Positions 37,306-47,227 of a DNA stretch of 64,000 nucleotides are shown here, piece by piece. Numbering within the stretch: position 1 is the first letter of the stretch; each line of letters opens with the position of its first letter. Source of the DNA: Streptomyces sp. NBRC 110028 (lineage in GTDB: Bacteria > Actinomycetota > Actinomycetes > Streptomycetales > Streptomycetaceae); NCBI RefSeq assembly GCF_001417735.1, contig NZ_BBUZ01000022.1, positions 947,978 through 1,011,977 of the forward strand, in the 5' to 3' direction. The translations under genes and the position numbers were made by a program. The notes below the pieces were generated by a model, which was given only the letters and a program-made list of their open reading frames with translations, ran no database searches and was not told where the DNA came from.

Positions 37306-38493
37306 ATGAAGCGTCACACCATCGACCCCCGCCCCGACTGGCAGACCACCGTCGAGGAGCAGGGGGTCATCTACCCTCTGACCCGCTACCCGGACGGCTC
37401 GCTGCGCCCCTACTGGGACGAGAGCGCCTACTACGCCTTCACGCTGCCCGAGGTCGAGGCGCTGGAGGAGGTCGTCGAGGAGCTGCACCGGATGTGTCTG
37501 GAGGCGGCCGCCCACATCGTCGACGCCGACCGCTTCGCCGACCTCGGCATCGAGGATCCGCGGGTGGCCAAGCTGGTCGCCGAGTCGTGGCGCCGGAGGG
37601 CCGAACAGCCCAGCGTCTACGGCCGGTTCGACCTGCGGTACGACGGGGGCCCGGGCCCGGCGAAGCTGCTGGAGTACAACGCGGACACGCCCACCTCGCT
37701 GGTGGAGGCCGCGAGCGCCCAGTGGTTCTGGATGGAGGACCGCTTCCCCGGCGCCGACCAGTGGAACTCGCTGCACGAGCGGCTGGTCGACGCCTGGCGG
37801 AACCAGGCCGCCCTGCTGCCGCCGGGCGTGCCCCTGTACTTCGCCCACTCGGCCGGGGACGAGCTGGGTGAGGACCTGATGACCGTCGCCTATCTGCGGG
37901 AGACGGCCGAACAGGCGGGGCTGCGGACCGAGGCGATCTCGATGGAGGACATCGGCTGGGAACGGCTCTCCGGGCGCTTCGTGGACCTGCGGCACCGCTT
38001 CATCCGCGGCTGCTTCAAGCTCTACCCCTGGGAGTGGCTGGTCACCGACGACTTCGGCCCCCATGTGCTGGACACGATCGACAACGGCGGCGGCACCGGC
38101 TCCACCCTGTGGATCGAGCCCGCCTGGAAGATGCTGCTGTCCAACAAGGCGCTGCTGGCCATCCTGTGGGAGTTGTACCCCGGCCACCCCAACCTGCTGC
38201 CCGCCTACCTCGACGGGCCCCGCGAACTGGCCCGCACCACGGGCTACGTGGCCAAGCCGCTGCTCGGCCGGGAGGGCGCGGGCGTCACCGTGCACGATCC
38301 GGGCGCTGAGCCCGTCGTCCGGGACGAGGCCTGCTGCTACCAGGAGTTGGCCCCGCTGCCCGATATCGACGGCAACCGCGTCGTGCTCGGGGCGTGGGTG
38401 GTGGAGGACGAGCCCGCGGGGCTCGGCATCCGGGAGTCGGCCGGGCTGATCACGGACGAGTACGCGCGCTTTGTGCCACACGTGATCCTTTAA
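37306..38493 (+). CDS. Glutathionylspermidine synthase-like ATP-grasp protein (YgiC type)
   Basis: A 395-residue ATP-grasp enzyme. AKLLEYNADTPTSLVEAASA is the family hallmark (NADTPT near 125-130). Then come FDLRYDGGPGP, LYPWEWLVTDDFG and the C-terminal KPLLGREGAGVTV and GAWVVEDEPAGLGIRES. It has only the synthetase-like part, as in E. coli YgiC, with no amidase domain, so true glutathionylspermidine formation is unlikely in an organism using mycothiol. It probably ligates an amine to a carboxylate or peptide. It pairs with the upstream lipoprotein. Confidence 0.85.
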   Translation: MKRHTIDPRPDWQTTVEEQGVIYPLTRYPDGSLRPYWDESAYYAFTLPEVEALEEVVEELHRMCLEAAAHIVDADRFADLGIEDPRVAKLVAESWRRRAEQPSVYGRFDLRYDGGPGPAKLLEYNADTPTSLVEAASAQWFWMEDRFPGADQWNSLHERLVDAWRNQAALLPPGVPLYFAHSAGDELGEDLMTVAYLRETAEQAGLRTEAISMEDIGWERLSGRFVDLRHRFIRGCFKLYPWEWLVTDDFGPHVLDTIDNGGGTGSTLWIEPAWKMLLSNKALLAILWELYPGHPNLLPAYLDGPRELARTTGYVAKPLLGREGAGVTVHDPGAEPVVRDEACCYQELAPLPDIDGNRVVLGAWVVEDEPAGLGIRESAGLITDEYARFVPHVIL

Positions 38494-38530
38494 GCGGCGC
38501 CACAGCGATGCGCGGCATCGGGCCGCTCCG

Positions 38531-38612
38531 TCAGCCCACCTCATTGCGCAAGCCCGCCTCATTGCGTCAGCCCGCCTCATTCCGTCTCATTGCGCAAGCC
38601 CGCCTCATTGCG
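38531..38612. repeat. 18-bp tandem repeat, about four and a half copies
   Basis: Units of the form CAAGCCCGCCTCATTGCG lie at 38531, 38549, 38567 and 38595, with a 10-bp partial copy at 38585. They fill the space between the convergent ends at 38493 and 38605 and include the ornithine aminotransferase stop codon. A likely slippage array. Confidence 0.85.
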
Positions 38613-39831
38613 CCAGCACCGCCCTGAGCTGGTCCAGGCCCCAGTCCAGATCCTCCTTGCCGATCACCAGAGGCGGTGCGATCCGGATGGTGGACCCATG
38701 GGTGTCCTTGACCAGCACCCCGCGGTCCATCAGCCGCTCGGAGATCTGCCGCCCGGTGCCGCGCGACGGCTCGATGTCCACACCGGCCCACAGCCCGCGC
38801 CCCCGCACTTCCTCCACCGCCCCGCCGCGGGCCATCCGCGCCAGCTCCCGGTGCAGATGCTCGCCCAGCTCGGCCGCGCGCCCCTGGAACTCCCCGGTCC
38901 GCAGCATGGCGATCACTTCCAGCGCGACCGCGCAGGCGAGCGGATTGCCGCCGAAGGTCGAGCCGTGCTCACCGGGGCGGTGGACGCCCAGCACCTCGGC
39001 GGAGGACACCACCGCCGACACCGGCACCACTCCGCCGCCCAGCGCCTTGCCCAGCACATAGACATCCGGAACGACGCCCTCGTACTCACAGGCGAAGGTC
39101 TTCCCGGTGCGGCCCAGGCCCGACTGGATCTCATCGGCGATGAACAGCACGCCCCGCTGCCGGGTCAGCTCGCGCACCCCGGCCAGATATCCGGGCGGCG
39201 GCACCAGCACCCCCGCCTCGCCCTGGATGGGCTCCAGCAGCACGGCGACCGTCTCCCCGGCCCCGGCGTCGAGCGCCGCCTCCATCGCCGCCAGGTCGCC
39301 GTACGGCACGATGTCGAACCCCGGGGTGTACGGGCCGTGGTCCGCGCGGGCCTCCGGGTCGGTGGAGAAGCTGATGATCGTGATCGTACGGCCGTGGAAG
39401 TTGTTGTCCGCGACGATGATCCTGGCCTGCCCGTCCGGCACGCCCTTGACGCGGTAGCCCCATTTGCGGGCGGTCTTGATCGCCGTTTCGATCGCCTCCG
39501 CGCCCGTGTTCATGGGCAGCACCGTCTCCATCCCGCACAGCGCCGCCAGCTCCGTGCAGAAGGCGGCGAACCGGTCGTGGTGGAACGCGCGCGAGGTGAG
39601 CGTGACCCGCTCCAGCTGCGCCTTGGCGGCGTCGATCAGCCGCCGGTTGCGGTGCCCGAAGTTGAGCGCGGAATACCCGGCGAGCAGGTCCAGATACCGG
39701 CGGCCCGCCACATCGGTCATCCACGCCCCCTCGGCGGAGGCGACGACGACCGGAAGCGGATGGTAATTGTGCGCGCTGTGGGCCTCGGCGGCCGCGATGG
39801 CGCGCTCCGAGGGGCGGTCGGTCGAGGTCAA
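38605..39831 (-). CDS. rocD: Ornithine aminotransferase
   Basis: A 408-residue class-III aminotransferase that moves the delta-amino group of ornithine to 2-oxoglutarate, giving glutamate semialdehyde. Signals include AHNYHPLPVVVASAEGAWM, LPMNTGAEAIETAIKTARKW, FHGRTITIISFS, EPIQGEAGVLVPP, the DEIQSGLGRTG loop and the PLP lysine in YVLGKALGGGVVP. TTG 39831 has GGAGGACGTC directly upstream and gives the normal family length; the longer frame would run through a repeat. It may be co-regulated by the tandem repeats upstream. Confidence 0.92.
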   Translation of the reverse strand: MTSTDRPSERAIAAAEAHSAHNYHPLPVVVASAEGAWMTDVAGRRYLDLLAGYSALNFGHRNRRLIDAAKAQLERVTLTSRAFHHDRFAAFCTELAALCGMETVLPMNTGAEAIETAIKTARKWGYRVKGVPDGQARIIVADNNFHGRTITIISFSTDPEARADHGPYTPGFDIVPYGDLAAMEAALDAGAGETVAVLLEPIQGEAGVLVPPPGYLAGVRELTRQRGVLFIADEIQSGLGRTGKTFACEYEGVVPDVYVLGKALGGGVVPVSAVVSSAEVLGVHRPGEHGSTFGGNPLACAVALEVIAMLRTGEFQGRAAELGEHLHRELARMARGGAVEEVRGRGLWAGVDIEPSRGTGRQISERLMDRGVLVKDTHGSTIRIAPPLVIGKEDLDWGLDQLRAVLAQ

Positions 39832-39874
39832 GACGTCCTCCGTTCCGGGACACCGTGCTGGGATACGGCTTTGG

Positions 39875-39956
39875 GACACCATCGAGAAGGTGCGACACCA
39901 TCGAGAAGGTGCGACACCATCGAGAAGGTGCGACACCATCGAGAAGGTGCGACACC
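39875..39956. repeat. 19-bp tandem repeat, 4.3 copies, upstream of rocD
   Basis: The unit GACACCATCGAGAAGGTGC is repeated exactly at 39875, 39894, 39913 and 39932, ending in a partial copy. Each unit has an internal CACC...GGTG dyad. The array lies 44 bp before the rocD start and between it and the sigma-partner gene. It could be iterated regulator sites or a slippage product. Confidence 0.9.
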
Positions 39957-40144
39957 ACCCAGGGTGGGGGCGTGCTCCGTGACCGGCGAGCCGAGCGTCG
40001 CACCGCCGGGGTCAGGCGTGCGGCGGCCGGGGCGAGGGCGGCCTGTCGCGCCGCCGGTCCGCCGACCGGCCGGGGGCGCTTGTGGGCCCCTGCCCGGCCT
40101 CGAGCCCGGGCAGCTCCTGCCACCACTGCTCCTCATGGATGCGG

Positions 40145-42113
<1,969 letters not shown>

Positions 42114-42231
42114 GCGTCCGGGCGGGTGCCGACCGGGGCGTCGAAGGGGGCGCCAAGGGTGGGCGTCCACCGTGGGCGCCGCCTCGGCGGCCGCCGACGG
42201 AGTGTACCGCTTCTCGCCCCTGACCAGGGGG

Positions 42232-42255
42232 TTCTTCGGCCCGTGCGCCGAAGAA
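42232..42255 (+). terminator. Hairpin after trpS
   Basis: TTCTTCGGC (42232-42240) pairs with GCCGAAGAA (42247-42255). A smaller CCCCT/AGGGG hairpin precedes it at about 42217-42230. Confidence 0.6.
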
Positions 42256-42353
42256 TCGAGGAATCTAGCCGCGAAGGCGGCACAGCCGCCACACTGGCAT
42301 CGGTGCAGCGGACTGAAGCCCAGCAGCCCGTGAGGGCCAGGAGGGAGAACGCA

Positions 42354-42956
42354 GTGGGGACCGTAACGCTCGGCGTTTCGATCGCGGTCCCGGAGCCGTA
42401 CGGCAGCTTCCTCCAGGAGCGGCGCGCGGGCTTCGGGGACCCGGCCGCTCATGGCATCCCCACGCATGTCACCCTCCTCCCGCCGACCGAGGTCGAGGCC
42501 GCGGCGCTGCCCGCCGTCGAGGACCATCTGGCCCAGGTCGCGGCCGAGGGGCGGGCGTTCCCGATGCGGCTGGCGGGGACGGGCACCTTCCGTCCGCTCT
42601 CGCCCGTCGTCTTCGTCCAGGTCGTCGAAGGCGCGGACGAGTGCATGGTGCTGCAGGAGCGGATCCGGGCGGCGCACGGGCCGTGCGCCCGTGAGCTGCA
42701 GTTCCCGTACCACCCGCACGTCACCGTCGCGCACGGCATCGACGAGGACGCGATGGACCGGGCGTTCGCGGAGCTGAAGGACTTCGAGGCGGCCTGGACG
42801 ATCAACGGTTTCGCGCTGTACGAGCAGGGGGCGGACGGGGTGTGGCGGCTCGACCGCGAATACCCCTTCGGTTCGGGCGAACCGTCGGAGGGGGGCTCCC
42901 CTCTGGTGCCCCGTCAGGTCGATCTCACCCGCCCGGCCGCCCCCTCACCCGGGTGA
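42354..42956 (+). CDS. 2'-5' RNA ligase / cyclic phosphodiesterase-like protein
   Basis: A 200-residue protein of the 2H phosphoesterase superfamily. Both His-x-Thr motifs are present: IPTHVTLLPP (about 42-51) and YHPHVTVAHG (about 122-131). These supply the two catalytic histidines of LigT-like enzymes acting on RNA 2',3'-cyclic ends. GTG 42354 has a strong AGGAGGGAG ribosome site and replaces a much longer open frame. The gene between trpS and a YihY protein is commonly conserved in Streptomyces. In vivo substrate unknown. Confidence 0.85.
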   Translation: MGTVTLGVSIAVPEPYGSFLQERRAGFGDPAAHGIPTHVTLLPPTEVEAAALPAVEDHLAQVAAEGRAFPMRLAGTGTFRPLSPVVFVQVVEGADECMVLQERIRAAHGPCARELQFPYHPHVTVAHGIDEDAMDRAFAELKDFEAAWTINGFALYEQGADGVWRLDREYPFGSGEPSEGGSPLVPRQVDLTRPAAPSPG

Positions 42957-43089
42957 GCCCCAGTAGCTCCGGGTGCACGCCTGCCCCGGAAGGGCGCTCG
43001 GCGAAGTGGAGCAACGGAGTCGTGGAGTAGCGGAGAAAAGGGAACCCGCCGCCGAGGAGTAAAAATCGGCGGAAGGGTAGTTGTTGATC

Positions 43090-44127
43090 ATGGATTGGCT
43101 GACCCGGTTGCCGCTCATCGGCCCCGCCCTCGCCCGGGTGATGCGCACCCACGCCTGGCGTTCGTACGAACGGCTGGAACGCGTCCACTGGACCCGCCTG
43201 GCGGCCGCGATCACCTTCATCAGCTTTGTGGCCTTCTTCCCCCTCGTCACCGTGGGAGCGGCCGTCGGCGCCGCGACGCTCACCGAGTCGCAGATGCACC
43301 AGCTGCAGCGGAAGCTCGCCCAGCAGATCCCCGGCATCTCCGGCCAGCTCGATCTGAGCGGTCTCATCCAGAACGCCGGGACCATCGGGATCGTCGCGGG
43401 GGCCCTGCTGCTGTTCACCGGCATCGGATGGGTGGGCTCGCTGCGCGAATGCCTGCGCGCCGTCTGGGAGCTGGACGAGGACCCCGGCAGCAATCCCGTG
43501 GTGCGCAAGCTCAAGGACGGGCTGGTGCTCATCGGCCTGGGCGGCGTCGCCGTCGGCTCGTTCGCCGTCTCGACGTTCGCCGTCACCGTCGTCAACCGGG
43601 TGACGCAACTCCTCCACATCCCCGAGTACGGGGTGGGGGGCTGGCTGCTGCGCATCGCCGCGTTCCTGATCGCCGTCGCGGCCGACTTCCTGCTGCTGTG
43701 CTACGTCCTGACCTGGCTCCCCAGGGTCGAGCCGTCGCGCCGGAGGGTCGTGGTCGCGGCGCTCATCGGCGCGATCGGCTTCGAACTGCTGAAGTTGCTG
43801 CTGAGCAGCTATCTGCAAGGGGTGGCGGCCAAGAGCATGTACGGGGCGTTCGGCGTGCCCATCGCGCTGCTGCTGTGGATCAACTTCACCGCGAAGCTCA
43901 CGCTCTACTGCGCCGCCTGGACCGCCACCGGATCGGCGGCCGAAGAGCTGGGCGAGGAGAAGGACAAGGAGCCGGACAAGGACAAGGGGCCGGAGAAAGA
44001 GAAGGAGCCGGAGAAAGAGAAGGAGAAGGAGCCGGAGAAGGGGGCGGGTGAGAAGACCGCCGCACCCGATACGGACACGCTCGGGCCGAACGGCCGGGCC
44101 GAGGGGCCCGGCCGCTCGGCGGCGTAA
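43090..44127 (+). CDS. YihY/BrkB-family membrane protein
   Basis: A 345-residue protein with about six membrane segments in the first 280 residues. It starts with LAAAITFISFVAFFPLVTVG and includes the family signatures AGALLLFTGIGWVGSLRECL and YGAFGVPIALLLWINFTAKL. The C-terminal 60 residues are extremely charged, with EPEKEKE-type Lys/Glu/Pro repeats. ATG 43090 is chosen; TTG 43081 or 43084 is nearer the GAAGGG site. YihY proteins are often misnamed ribonuclease BN and their function is unknown. It converges on the carboxypeptidase gene. Confidence 0.88.
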   Translation: MDWLTRLPLIGPALARVMRTHAWRSYERLERVHWTRLAAAITFISFVAFFPLVTVGAAVGAATLTESQMHQLQRKLAQQIPGISGQLDLSGLIQNAGTIGIVAGALLLFTGIGWVGSLRECLRAVWELDEDPGSNPVVRKLKDGLVLIGLGGVAVGSFAVSTFAVTVVNRVTQLLHIPEYGVGGWLLRIAAFLIAVAADFLLLCYVLTWLPRVEPSRRRVVVAALIGAIGFELLKLLLSSYLQGVAAKSMYGAFGVPIALLLWINFTAKLTLYCAAWTATGSAAEELGEEKDKEPDKDKGPEKEKEPEKEKEKEPEKGAGEKTAAPDTDTLGPNGRAEGPGRSAA

Positions 44128-44144
44128 CGGCTCGTCCGTCGTAC

Positions 44145-44164
44145 GGCGCCCCGGCGCGGGCGCC
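44145..44164. terminator. Hairpin between convergent genes
   Basis: GGCGCCC (44145-44151) pairs with GGGCGCC (44158-44164) in the 44-bp space between the YihY gene and the carboxypeptidase gene. Confidence 0.5.
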
Positions 44165-44171
44165 CTCTCCG

Positions 44172-45440
44172 TCAGCCCCGGCGCGGCCAGCGGCGGTGCA
44201 CCGCGTACGCCACCGCGCCCAGCACGGCCAGCGAACCGGCCGCGATCCCGGCCGCCGTCCACATGCCGCCGGAGGCGGCGCCGCCCGAGACGGACGCCTG
44301 GGCGTGCTCGTGCCCCTTCTTCGAGCCGCCTGCCGAGGCATTGCTCTGTTCCAGGCCCGCCGGACCGGGGCGGACGAGGGTGCCGACCGGATTCACCGAG
44401 TCCGCCGCCTCGAATCCCCAGTCGAGCAGCTTCGCCGTCTCCTTGTAGACCCCGTAGGGCTCCGCCTTCTGCGGGTTCATGACCGTGACCAACAGCACGC
44501 GCTTGCCGCGCTGGGCCACACCGGTGAAGGTGGAGCCCGCCTTGCTCGTATAGCCGTTCTTGACCCCCGCCAGCCCCTTGTAGGGCTTGACGTCGATGCC
44601 GGTCAGCAGGCGGTCGGTGTTCTGGATCCCGAAGCTCATGCGGACCTTCTTGCCCTTTTTGTTCTTTTTGTATTCTCCGGGGAACTGGGCGGTCGCCGTC
44701 GAGCAGTACTCCCGGAAGTCCGCCTTCTGCAGCCCGGACCGGGCGAACAGCGTGAGGTCGTACGCGCTGCTGTACTGGCCGTCCTCGTCGTAGCCGTCCG
44801 GTGTGACGACGTGCGTGTCCAGCGCGTTCAGCTGTTTGGCGTGTGCCTGCATGTCCCGCACGGTCGCCGGGACGCCGCCGTTCATCGCGGACAGCACGTG
44901 CACCGCGTCGTTGCCCGAGCGCAGGAAGACGCCCAGCCACAGGTCGTGCACCGTGTAGCTCAGGTTCTCCTTCACACCGACCAGGCTGCTGCCCGCGCCC
45001 ATCCCGGCCAGGTCGGACGTCCGCACCGTGTGCTTCTGCGTCTTGGGGAACTTCGGCAGCACGGTGTCCGCGAACAGCATCTTCAGGGTGCTCGCGGGAG
45101 GCAGCCGCCAGTGGGCGTTGTGCGAGGCCAGCACAGCGCCCGACTCGGCGTCCGCCACCATCCAGGACTTACCGCTCAGGTCGCTCGGCAGCGCGGGCGC
45201 GCCCTGCTTCGGATCCACCTGGGTGCCGGGGCGGCCGAGCCGCGTCCCGCCCACCGTGGACATCCGGGCGGGAGGCTGCGCTGCCTCGGCTCCCTGGGCG
45301 CCGCCGCCCGGGTCGTCGTCGGCGGCGAGCGCGGGAGAGGTCAGCAGGGGGGACAGCAGGGTGGACAGCAACAGGGCGGCGGTGACGGCCAGCGGCGCGG
45401 CGGCGCCTCGCGACGGGAAGGTGTTCGAAGAGATCGGCAC
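44172..45440 (-). CDS. D-alanyl-D-alanine carboxypeptidase (S11 family)
   Basis: A 422-residue exported penicillin-binding protein that trims the terminal D-Ala of peptidoglycan stem peptides. The signal peptide runs to SPALA at about 40. Catalytic motifs are Ser-Thr-Leu-Lys at 117-120, Ser-Gly-Asn at 175-177 and Lys-Asn-Gly (variant of KTG) at 294-296. A C-terminal membrane anchor follows (GIAAGSLAVLGAVAYAVHRR). GTG 45440 sits 7 nt after TACGTT (complement of 45448-45453) with no ribosome site, so a leaderless transcript is likely. The equivalent in S. coelicolor is recalled as SCO4847, next to SCO4848 as here. Confidence 0.9.
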   Translation of the reverse strand: MPISSNTFPSRGAAAPLAVTAALLLSTLLSPLLTSPALAADDDPGGGAQGAEAAQPPARMSTVGGTRLGRPGTQVDPKQGAPALPSDLSGKSWMVADAESGAVLASHNAHWRLPPASTLKMLFADTVLPKFPKTQKHTVRTSDLAGMGAGSSLVGVKENLSYTVHDLWLGVFLRSGNDAVHVLSAMNGGVPATVRDMQAHAKQLNALDTHVVTPDGYDEDGQYSSAYDLTLFARSGLQKADFREYCSTATAQFPGEYKKNKKGKKVRMSFGIQNTDRLLTGIDVKPYKGLAGVKNGYTSKAGSTFTGVAQRGKRVLLVTVMNPQKAEPYGVYKETAKLLDWGFEAADSVNPVGTLVRPGPAGLEQSNASAGGSKKGHEHAQASVSGGAASGGMWTAAGIAAGSLAVLGAVAYAVHRRWPRRG

Positions 45441-45527
45441 GTCTGCGAACGTACCCGCAGCCGCGCCGGACGGCGAAAGCACCGCCGTCTTACGGGTGGT
45501 GGACCCCCGCGTGGAGGTACGGGCGGG

Positions 45528-45546
45528 GGTCTCCATACTGGAGACC
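45528..45546 (+). promoter_or_regulatory. Hairpin covering the ribosome site of the SCO4848-type gene
   Basis: GGTCTCC (45528-45534) pairs perfectly with GGAGACC (45540-45546) over a 5-nt loop, and the right arm is the GGAG ribosome site directly before ATG 45547. In RNA it could block translation; as DNA it could be an operator. Confidence 0.5.
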
Positions 45547-45798
45547 ATGAAGCTCAGCCGCCCCGTGTCCTGGTTCCTGCTCGCCTTCGGGGTCTGGAGC
45601 TGGGTCATCTGGTTCACCTTTGTCAAGAACTTGTGGAAGGACGCCAGCGGGCTCGCTTTCGACGACGCCGGCGACCCCACCGCGTACTTTTGGGTGCACC
45701 TGCTCCTCGCGATTACGTCCTTTCTCCTGGGGACGGCCATCGGGGTGATCGGGTTGCGCGGACTGCGCGCTCTGCGCCGAAATGACGCCGAAGAGTAG
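45547..45798 (+). CDS. SCO4848-family small membrane protein
   Basis: An 83-residue protein with two membrane segments, SRPVSWFLLAFGVWSWVIWF and FWVHLLLAITSFLLGTAIGV. Between them is a short loop with NLWKDASGLAFDDAGDPT, and a basic tail follows. The sequence and its position divergent from the carboxypeptidase match the SCO4848-type membrane protein family. ATG 45547 directly follows GGAGACC, which lies in a perfect hairpin. Function unknown; a role in the envelope beside the carboxypeptidase is possible. Confidence 0.82.
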   Translation: MKLSRPVSWFLLAFGVWSWVIWFTFVKNLWKDASGLAFDDAGDPTAYFWVHLLLAITSFLLGTAIGVIGLRGLRALRRNDAEE

Positions 45799-45810
45799 CC
45801 GTCCAGATCG

Positions 45811-45889
45811 CCGCAAGCCGCAAGCCGCAAGCCGCAAGCCGCACGCACGCCGCATAGCCACACAGCCGCATAGCCGCATAGCCGCATAG
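45811..45889. repeat. Two adjacent short tandem repeats
   Basis: CCGCAAG occurs four times in a row from 45811, then AGCCGCAT about three times from 45864. They fill the gap between the SCO4848-type gene and the phosphoesterase start, just before its ribosome site. Confidence 0.8.
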
Positions 45890-45902
45890 GGGAGGACCGG
45901 GG

Positions 45903-47207
45903 ATGGTCGTGCTCTTCGTCCTGATCGCACTGGCCGTCGTCGGGCTGCTCGTCGGCGTGCACTGGTACGTGTGGCGGCGGCTGGTCCGCGACACCACGGC
46001 GCCCGGCGGACGGGCACGCCGTACGGGCACGGCGGCGGCCTTCGCGCTCCCGCTGATCAGTGTCGGGACCCTGGTCGCGGGGCGTACGGGGGTGCCGTTC
46101 CCGGTCCAGCGGGTGCTGGCCTGGCCGGGGTATCTGTGGCTCGCGCTGCTGCTGTATCTGACCCTGGCCCTGCTGGTCGGCGAGGCGGTACGCCCCCTCC
46201 TGGGCGCCTGGCTGAAGCGCCGCGCCACCGCCGGAACCGCCCCCGCCCCCGCGTCCCCTCCCGCGCCCGCCCCGGCCCCGGTGCCCGCAGCCGCGCCGGG
46301 AGGTGCGGCAGCCATGGCGGCGGAGGCGCCCGAGGTGCCCGAGGTGCCCGAGACACCTGCGAGCCCCGAACCGGTCCGTACGCCGTCGCGGCGGCTGTTC
46401 GTCGCCCGGACCGTGGCCGTGGGTGCCACCGCGGCGGCCGCCGGAACGGTCGGGTACGGGACGTACACCGTGCTGCGCGGCCCGCGGGTCAAGCGGGTCA
46501 CCGTGCCGCTCGCCAAGCTGCCGCGCCGCGCGCACGGCTTCCGGATCGCCGTCGTCAGCGACATCCACCTCGGCCCGGTGCTCGGCCGCTCGCACACCCG
46601 GCGCGTCGTCGAGACGATCAACCGCACGAACCCCGACCTCATCGCCGTCGTCGGCGACCTCGTGGACGGCAGCGTCGCGGACCTCGGCCTGGCCGCCGAG
46701 CCACTGCGCGGGCTGCGCAGCCGGCTGGGGAGCTTCTTCGTCACCGGGAACCACGAGTACTTCTCCGGCGCCCGGCAGTGGGTCGACCACGTCCGCGAAC
46801 TCGGCGTCCGTCCCCTGGAGAACGAGCGCGTCGAGCTGCCCTGGTTCGACCTCGCCGGGGTCGACGACGTGGCGGGCGAGGACGAGGGGCGGGGGCCCGA
46901 CTTCGAGCGGGCGCTCGGCGGCCGCGACCGGGCGCGGGCGTCCGTCCTGCTGGCCCATCAGCCGGTGGTGATCGACGACGCGGTCGAGCGCGGTGTCGAC
47001 CTCCAGCTGTCCGGCCACACGCACGGCGGGCAGCTGTGGCCCGGCAACTACGTCGCGGAGCTGGCCAACCCCACCGTGGCGGGGCTGGAGCGGTACGGCG
47101 ACACCCAGCTCTACGTCACCCGCGGCGCGGGCGCCTGGGGCCCGCCGGTGCGGGTCGGCGCGCCGCCGGACGTCACCGTCGTCGAGCTGGCCTCGACCCG
47201 CGCCTGA
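45903..47207 (+). CDS. Membrane-anchored metallophosphoesterase
   Basis: A 434-residue protein. Three to four membrane segments lie in the first 105 residues, then a Pro/Ala linker, then a second hydrophobic stretch (VARTVAVGATAAAAGTVGYG), possibly a Tat-like RTPSRRLF signal. The calcineurin-like domain follows: AVVSDIHLG, VVGDLVDG, VTGNHEYF, LLAHQP and SGHTHGGQLW supply the full set of metal ligands. YkuE/YaeI-type enzymes hydrolyse phosphodiester or lipid substrates; the substrate here is unknown. ATG 45903 has GGGGAGGACCGGGG upstream. Confidence 0.9.
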   Translation: MVVLFVLIALAVVGLLVGVHWYVWRRLVRDTTAPGGRARRTGTAAAFALPLISVGTLVAGRTGVPFPVQRVLAWPGYLWLALLLYLTLALLVGEAVRPLLGAWLKRRATAGTAPAPASPPAPAPAPVPAAAPGGAAAMAAEAPEVPEVPETPASPEPVRTPSRRLFVARTVAVGATAAAAGTVGYGTYTVLRGPRVKRVTVPLAKLPRRAHGFRIAVVSDIHLGPVLGRSHTRRVVETINRTNPDLIAVVGDLVDGSVADLGLAAEPLRGLRSRLGSFFVTGNHEYFSGARQWVDHVRELGVRPLENERVELPWFDLAGVDDVAGEDEGRGPDFERALGGRDRARASVLLAHQPVVIDDAVERGVDLQLSGHTHGGQLWPGNYVAELANPTVAGLERYGDTQLYVTRGAGAWGPPVRVGAPPDVTVVELASTRA

Positions 47208-47227
47208 TCAGTGGCGAGCCCGGCGTC

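Noticed and set aside
35329..38580. A 1083-residue leftward frame
   Set aside because: It is antisense to the MocR, lipoprotein and ATP-grasp genes, with an unbiased repetitive composition typical of GC-rich shadows.
39875..39956. Possible CRISPR array
   Set aside because: Units are directly adjacent with no spacers and no cas genes are present; it is a simple tandem repeat.
44172..47024. A 950-residue leftward frame through the carboxypeptidase, SCO4848-type and phosphoesterase regions
   Set aside because: The true gene ends its N-terminus at GTG 45440 with a signal peptide; the rest is antisense to real genes.
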